Below, one piece after another: positions 4,582-8,312 of a stretch of DNA of 8,312 bases (positions are counted from its first letter, which is position 1; each line of letters begins with the position of its first letter). The DNA is from Pseudanabaenaceae cyanobacterium MP8IB2.15 (GTDB taxonomy: Bacteria > Cyanobacteriota > Cyanobacteriia > Pseudanabaenales > Pseudanabaenaceae), in contig JARCMB010000102.1 in the NCBI GenBank assembly GCA_030248825.1, forward strand, positions 1 to 8,312, written 5' to 3'. Position numbers and translations under genes: made by a program. The notes under the pieces were generated by a model. The model ran no database searches, was not told the DNA's origin, and was given only the letters and a program-made list of their open reading frames with translations.

Positions 4582-6257
4582 AACCAAAATCTATTTTTGT
4601 CAGTATTGCTCTTGTTGCTGCGGTTTTATTTCTGCTCAGCATTACGGCTGTGTCTAGGGTATTGAGTGCTAGTCCTAACGAACTATTGCAAGGAGTCAAG
4701 ACTCAACCAATTGCCGCGAAGTTTTTGCCGAAACGATCGACACTGGTAGCGTCATTGTTAGTTAATCCCGATCGACTGAGTTTGTTTGGCGAATTGGCAG
4801 CGAAACCAGGCGATCGAGCGAGTTTAAAATCGGAATTGCTGGCTTGGAAGCAGCAAATTAAGCAAGTCTGGGCGTTAGATTACGACAAAAATATCAAGCC
4901 TTGGCTTGGCGATGAAATTACTTTAGCGGTGACGACAACCGATCTCGATCGAATTGCAGAGAATGGTTTACAACCTGGATATTTACTCGCGCTGGCAGTG
5001 AAAAAGTCTGGCGTGGCGAAGCAGTCTTTGGATAATTTTTGGCAGAGTTTGGCGATTTCAGGTTCTGACTTGGCTTTTGAGCAGTATCAAGGCGTGGCGA
5101 TTTTGTCGGCTAGTGCTACTGCAACGAGTCCAGCTTTGGCGGGTGCGACTTTGGGAAAATTTGTGCTGTTTGCCAACGATCCTAAAGTAATTCGGAATGC
5201 CGTCAACGATTTGCAAGTACCCGATCTGGCATTGGCAAATCTCGATACCTATCAAAACAGTATGCGGAGCCTAACTTCAGGACGAATTGGTTCGGCGTTT
5301 GTGAATTTGGGTGAATTGGCTGGGACTAATGCGGGGGCTAAACGACCCGAAGCGGGACTAGCTGTGGGTTTAGCTTTAGATAAATCGGGAATTAAAGCCG
5401 AAACTATCCTCACTACAGATACTCAGACCTCAACCTCCACAACTGTCTCGAATCAGGATGAAAATAATCTCGCAATTTCCTATATTTCAGATGGCAGTAC
5501 ATTGCTTACGGGCCGAGACTTAAACCAGACTTGGCAACAGTTCACCAATTTCTTGCAGTCATATCCCGATTTAAATGCTGTAGTTAAACAGTCGATCGAA
5601 TCGCTAGAAACAAATTCAGGCTTTAAGCTCGAAGATGCCGTTGCTTGGGTGAAAGGGGATTATGCAATTGGTGTTTTGCCGAATCCAGTCACTAGTCAAG
5701 ATGCGTCGCCTAACTGGGTATTTGTTGGTCAAAATACTGATGCCAAAGTGGTGAACGAGGCGATGGCGCGTCTGGACAACGATGCCCGTGTTAATGGCAA
5801 CCTGACTGTGGGCGAAATTCCGATCGACGATCGAAAATTAACGGTATGGACTCGCCTGAGTGCGGTGACAAGCAAGACCAAAAATTCGGCTAATTCTCCA
5901 AATGCATCAACTGTGACAGGCACAATCGCCACGGTGCATAGTCAAACGCCCGAATATGTGTTTCTGGCTAGTTCGATCGAGGCGATCGAGTCAGCTTTGA
6001 ACAGCGATCGAACCCCAATTACAAAATCTCCAACTTTTAAATCGATTACTTCGACCTTGCCTCGCAACCATCAGGGCTACGCTTATATCAACAACACGGC
6101 TAATTTAAGCTGGTTGGGGCAGAAATTCCCTGCGATTAAGTCGTCGATCGAACCACTACTGCCTCATGTCAAAGCTCTAAACATTGCGAGTGTGGGCAAG
6201 GACAAAGGCGATGCGCCGATTATTCAACGTGGTCAGATTTTCGTGGCATTACAGTAA
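4578..6257 (+). CDS. DUF3352 domain-containing exported or membrane-anchored protein
   Basis: A 559-residue protein. Residues 1-4 are basic (MKPK), followed by a hydrophobic segment (about 6-26) ending near VLSAS, so it is either cleaved and secreted or held by an N-terminal anchor facing the periplasm or thylakoid lumen. The remainder is typical of the cyanobacterial DUF3352 family: an early AAKFLPKRSTLVASLLVNPDRL (46-67, conserved opening), an LGDEITLAVT block near 109-118, and repeated alternating strand/helix units with A/S/T/N-rich surfaces, including EYVFLASSIEAIESAL near 459-474. The family has no established biochemical function. Start choice is supported by AAGAGG and AGG 6-13 bases upstream of the ATG. 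The preceding small ORF overlaps the start by ATGA. Many CGATCG sites in the gene indicate long residence in this genome. Confidence 0.85.
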   Translation: MKPKSIFVSIALVAAVLFLLSITAVSRVLSASPNELLQGVKTQPIAAKFLPKRSTLVASLLVNPDRLSLFGELAAKPGDRASLKSELLAWKQQIKQVWALDYDKNIKPWLGDEITLAVTTTDLDRIAENGLQPGYLLALAVKKSGVAKQSLDNFWQSLAISGSDLAFEQYQGVAILSASATATSPALAGATLGKFVLFANDPKVIRNAVNDLQVPDLALANLDTYQNSMRSLTSGRIGSAFVNLGELAGTNAGAKRPEAGLAVGLALDKSGIKAETILTTDTQTSTSTTVSNQDENNLAISYISDGSTLLTGRDLNQTWQQFTNFLQSYPDLNAVVKQSIESLETNSGFKLEDAVAWVKGDYAIGVLPNPVTSQDASPNWVFVGQNTDAKVVNEAMARLDNDARVNGNLTVGEIPIDDRKLTVWTRLSAVTSKTKNSANSPNASTVTGTIATVHSQTPEYVFLASSIEAIESALNSDRTPITKSPTFKSITSTLPRNHQGYAYINNTANLSWLGQKFPAIKSSIEPLLPHVKALNIASVGKDKGDAPIIQRGQIFVALQ

Positions 6258-6468
6258 TTTAGATCGGAATTTTAGGTGAACTAAAACCAGAGAATATTAA
6301 TTTCTTTTAAGTTATGACTACTTCTGAATAGTGAGGTCGATTCACTACGGTAGTATTGGTCTTGATGATTCCGTACCTAAAGATTACCAGTTGGTTTTTG
6401 ATTGTAGTTCTTACTCAAACATCTGCTTTCTGGGGTTGGCGGTATATAACGATTGGAGCAGTATCACA

Positions 6469-6714
6469 ATGTCCCATTCAGTCAAAATATACGATACGTG
6501 TATTGGCTGCACACAATGCGTGCGTGCATGTCCTACTGATGTTTTAGAAATGGTTCCCTGGGATGGATGCAAAGCGAGTCAAATCGCTTCGTCTCCACGT
6601 ACAGAGGACTGTATTGGTTGTAAGCGTTGCGAAACTGCTTGCCCCACTGACTTTCTCAGCATCCGCGTCTACCTAGGCGCAGAAACCTCACGTAGTATGG
6701 CACTTACTTACTAA
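6469..6714 (+). CDS. psaC: Photosystem I iron-sulfur subunit PsaC
   Basis: An 81-residue stromal-side subunit of photosystem I that carries the terminal [4Fe-4S] clusters FA and FB and passes electrons from FX to ferredoxin or flavodoxin. Two CxxCxxCxxxCP motifs are intact: C11, C14, C17, C21 and C48, C51, C54, C58. By known family assignment FB uses 11, 14, 17 and 58, while FA uses 21, 48, 51 and 54. The length and the ending RSMALTY are those of canonical PsaC. The frame could be extended upstream to a GTG at 6331, but ATG 6469 gives the conserved MSHSVKIYD start and has GGAG 10 bases before it. It appears monocistronic: 211 bp separate it from the DUF3352 gene, and a strong terminator follows. 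No convincing promoter hexamers were found; TATAAC at 6445-6450 is too close to the ATG to be certain. Confidence 0.98.
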   Translation: MSHSVKIYDTCIGCTQCVRACPTDVLEMVPWDGCKASQIASSPRTEDCIGCKRCETACPTDFLSIRVYLGAETSRSMALTY

Positions 6715-6789
6715 AGCGATTTGCTGAAGTTTGTTGGTGTTGATAAATGCAATTATTTTTATTCTGCATTTTCACTTAATTTCTTGTTT

Positions 6790-6818
6790 GGGGATGTCTT
6801 CGGGCATCCCTAAATTTT
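6790..6818 (+). terminator. Rho-independent terminator of psaC
   Basis: GGGATGTC (6791-6798) pairs with GGCATCCC (6803-6810, one G-U pair) around a TTCG loop closed by C-G, the very stable UUCG tetraloop. TAAATTTTTATTT follows, giving the U-rich tail on the plus strand. On the minus strand no T tract follows, so it serves psaC. It ends just at the stop codon of the convergent DUF29 gene. A weaker AT-rich inverted repeat, AAATGCA/TGCATTT, lies at 6745-6771. Confidence 0.85.
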
Positions 6819-7312
6819 TATTTAGGTTCTAATTCACTTGGCTCACCAGGGTAAAAAGAATCATCGAGAATTACGGATAATTCGTAAACACAATTGTCTG
6901 GAAAGGTTTGCGCTGGCAAATTGGTTTCTCCCATCGCCAAATCTCGCGCATTTTCATAGGCTTCTTGGATCGCATGATCGAGATAGGGCTTGAGGCTGGG
7001 GTTATCTTTCAGCAACCGTAAAGTTTCACGCCGTTGTAAGCGAATAGTTGCTAACCAGCTACGACTGCGATGTTGAGCTTGATATTCCCATTTCAGTAAA
7101 TGTCCAAGCAGCACACTGAGCCGATTACGAAGTTCCTGTCGTTGCTGTTTGCCCAAAGATTCAATCTCCTCAATTAAATTCGGCATGTCGATTTGACTCC
7201 ATTGTTCGCAACGGAGTAACGATGCTTGTTCCTGAACCCAAGCGTAGAAATCTGTTTCGTACAGGCTTAGTCCAGGCATGGGAGTCTTTGGGTTTGCTTC
7301 AGACAGGTGCAT
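6818..7312 (-). CDS. DUF29 domain-containing protein
   Basis: A 164-residue soluble protein matching the DUF29 family, which is abundant in cyanobacteria. The diagnostic pattern is LYETDFYAWVQEQASLLR (17-34), then IDMPNLIEEIESLGKQQRQELRNRL (41-65), LLGHLLKWEYQ (68-78), the R-x-SW-x-x-TI region (about 83-90), and a C-terminal FYPG near 153-156. It is largely alpha-helical. Its function is unestablished; some relatives lie next to mobile or toxin-antitoxin loci, but nothing here shows that. The first ATG gives an 11-residue lead (MHLSEANPKTP) not usual in the family, so Met12 (7279) may be the true start; neither has a Shine-Dalgarno. The gene is convergent with psaC and divergent from the ABC transporter, with 106 bp between them. 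Confidence 0.88.
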   Translation of the reverse strand: MHLSEANPKTPMPGLSLYETDFYAWVQEQASLLRCEQWSQIDMPNLIEEIESLGKQQRQELRNRLSVLLGHLLKWEYQAQHRSRSWLATIRLQRRETLRLLKDNPSLKPYLDHAIQEAYENARDLAMGETNLPAQTFPDNCVYELSVILDDSFYPGEPSELEPK

Positions 7313-7418
7313 CAGGTTAGTCCAAACACGGTGATCTTATTTTAATTTACACGATCGAATGAATCTCTGATTTGCCGCATGGGGTTAAGATCGCGAGAGA
7401 TATTTGTTTAGGTAATCG

Positions 7419-8312
7419 ATGCAATCAAACTCAATCGCGCCACAGAAAAAACCTGAAGAACACCCATTTATTAGCCTGCTCAAGTATGGCAAAGGCTATC
7501 GCACCCAGATTATCCAAGCGACGGTTTGTTCTGTCCTGAATAAGTTATTCGATCTTGCTCCCCCTGGGTTAATTGGTGCGGCGGTTGATGTCGTGGTGCA
7601 AAAACAGGACTCATTGGTGGCACAACTGGGGATTAAAGATGCTTGGGCGCAGTTGGTGTTTCTGTCGGTGGTGAGCGGTGTGGTATGGGGATTGGAATCG
7701 ATCTTTGAATATGCGTATGGACGGCTGTGGCGAAATTTGGCGCAAAATATTCAACACGATCTGCGCCTAGATGCTTACGGTCACTTGCAGGAATTGGAAT
7801 TATCGTATTTCGAGGAGCGGAGTACGGGCGGCTTGATGTCGATTCTCAGTGATGATGTTAACCAATTAGAGCGGTTTCTCGATGGCGGCGCGAATGAAGT
7901 GCTGCAAGTGACCACGACTGTGCTGATCATTGGTGGCGTGTTCTTTTATCTTGCCCCAAGTGTGGCGTGGTTGGCGATGTTGCCGATGCCGTTTATCCTC
8001 TGGGGTTCGATCGTCTTCCAAAATCGCCTTGCACCTCGTTATGCTGATGTGCGCGAAAAAGTTGGCTTACTTAACGGTCAGCTCTCGAATAACCTCAGTG
8101 GCGTTACCACGTGTAAAGGCTTCACGACTGAGGGCTATGAACTCCGAAGAATTGCCGCAGATAGTGAGAGATATCGCCAAAGTAATCGTCGGGCGATCGC
8201 TCTTTCGGCGGCTTTTGTGCCTTTGATTCGGATTATTGTGTTTGTTGGCTTTATCGCGATTTTGCTATTAGGAGGGATGGAAGCGGTAGATGGTAGGTTA
8301 TCGGTCGGGGCT
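7419..8312 (+). CDS. ABC transporter permease/ATP-binding protein (exporter type), 5' part only
   Basis: The frame is open from ATG 7419 to the window edge (298 codons), so it is cut at its 3' end. It encodes the membrane domain of a type I ABC exporter half-transporter. Hydrophobic segments lie at about 33-58, 77-97, 163-180, 182-200 and 264-286. The intracellular-loop signature SYFEERSTGGLMSILSDDVN (129-148) is the usual F-F-x-x-R-S/T-G-x-L-x-S-R-L-x-x-D-V-x motif. A second coupling region includes NGQLSNNLSGVTTCKGF (219-235). The nucleotide-binding domain (Walker A, signature, Walker B) should follow beyond the window; without it the substrate cannot be guessed. TTAGG lies 6 bases before the ATG, a good ribosome binding site. 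A full HIP1 octamer is at 8193-8200. Confidence 0.92.
   Translation, partial: MQSNSIAPQKKPEEHPFISLLKYGKGYRTQIIQATVCSVLNKLFDLAPPGLIGAAVDVVVQKQDSLVAQLGIKDAWAQLVFLSVVSGVVWGLESIFEYAYGRLWRNLAQNIQHDLRLDAYGHLQELELSYFEERSTGGLMSILSDDVNQLERFLDGGANEVLQVTTTVLIIGGVFFYLAPSVAWLAMLPMPFILWGSIVFQNRLAPRYADVREKVGLLNGQLSNNLSGVTTCKGFTTEGYELRRIAADSERYRQSNRRAIALSAAFVPLIRIIVFVGFIAILLLGGMEAVDGRLSVGA

Noticed and set aside
6270..6286. TTTTAG/CTAAAA hairpin after the DUF3352 gene as a terminator.
   Set aside because: The 6-bp AT-rich stem is too weak and no T tract follows.
6331..6468. A 46-codon upstream extension of the psaC frame from a GTG.
   Set aside because: PsaC is invariably about 81 residues and starts MSHSVKIYD; the GGAG before ATG 6469 supports the short start, so the open frame is probably leader sequence.
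6356..6547. A hydrophobic 63-codon frame overlapping the start of psaC.
   Set aside because: It runs out of frame into the highly conserved psaC coding region and lacks a ribosome binding site; most likely chance in the leader.

Overview
The window is chromosomal DNA from a cyanobacterium. It carries psaC (iron-sulfur subunit of photosystem I), psbX (small photosystem II subunit), a Ycf66-family gene, an SpkB-type Ser/Thr kinase with pentapeptide repeats, and DUF3352 and DUF29 genes. The HIP1 core CGATCG occurs about 30 times by eye in 8.3 kb, against about 2 expected by chance. The genus cannot be fixed from this window.

Layout. Positions 1-90 hold three adjacent hairpins that resemble the right end and omega-RNA of an IS200/IS605-type tnpB element. 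This is a tentative call. Next come minus-strand genes which, in transcription order, are psbX (3049-2933), a doubtful 42-codon ORF (2870-2742), ycf66 (2726-1875) and spkB (1734-91). Divergent from psbX is an unrecognised 187-residue gene (3237-3800). A 351-bp gap (3801-4151) follows with no conventional gene on the plus strand. Then come two small overlapping plus-strand ORFs (4152-4400 and 4312-4581), a secreted or membrane-anchored DUF3352 protein (4578-6257) and psaC (6469-6714), which ends at a UUCG-tetraloop terminator. A DUF29 gene lies convergently (7312-6818). The 5' part of an ABC exporter (7419 onward) runs off the window.

The most unusual stretch is 3816-4103, read on the minus strand. 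It has a 10-nt match to the ideal Shine-Dalgarno sequence, correctly spaced before a 23-codon ORF. The start codon lies in one arm of a perfect 12-bp inverted repeat. The other arm can instead fold into a strong local hairpin. Further inverted repeats and a terminator-like hairpin follow. Together these look like a small, independently transcribed RNA whose peptide may be translated under an RNA switch. I do not recognise it as a known RNA family, and no expression or conservation data are available here.

Functionally, psbX and psaC serve the two photosystems. Ycf66 is a cyanobacterial/plastid family of uncertain role. SpkB-type kinases are linked to stress signalling. The rest are poorly characterised cyanobacterial families.
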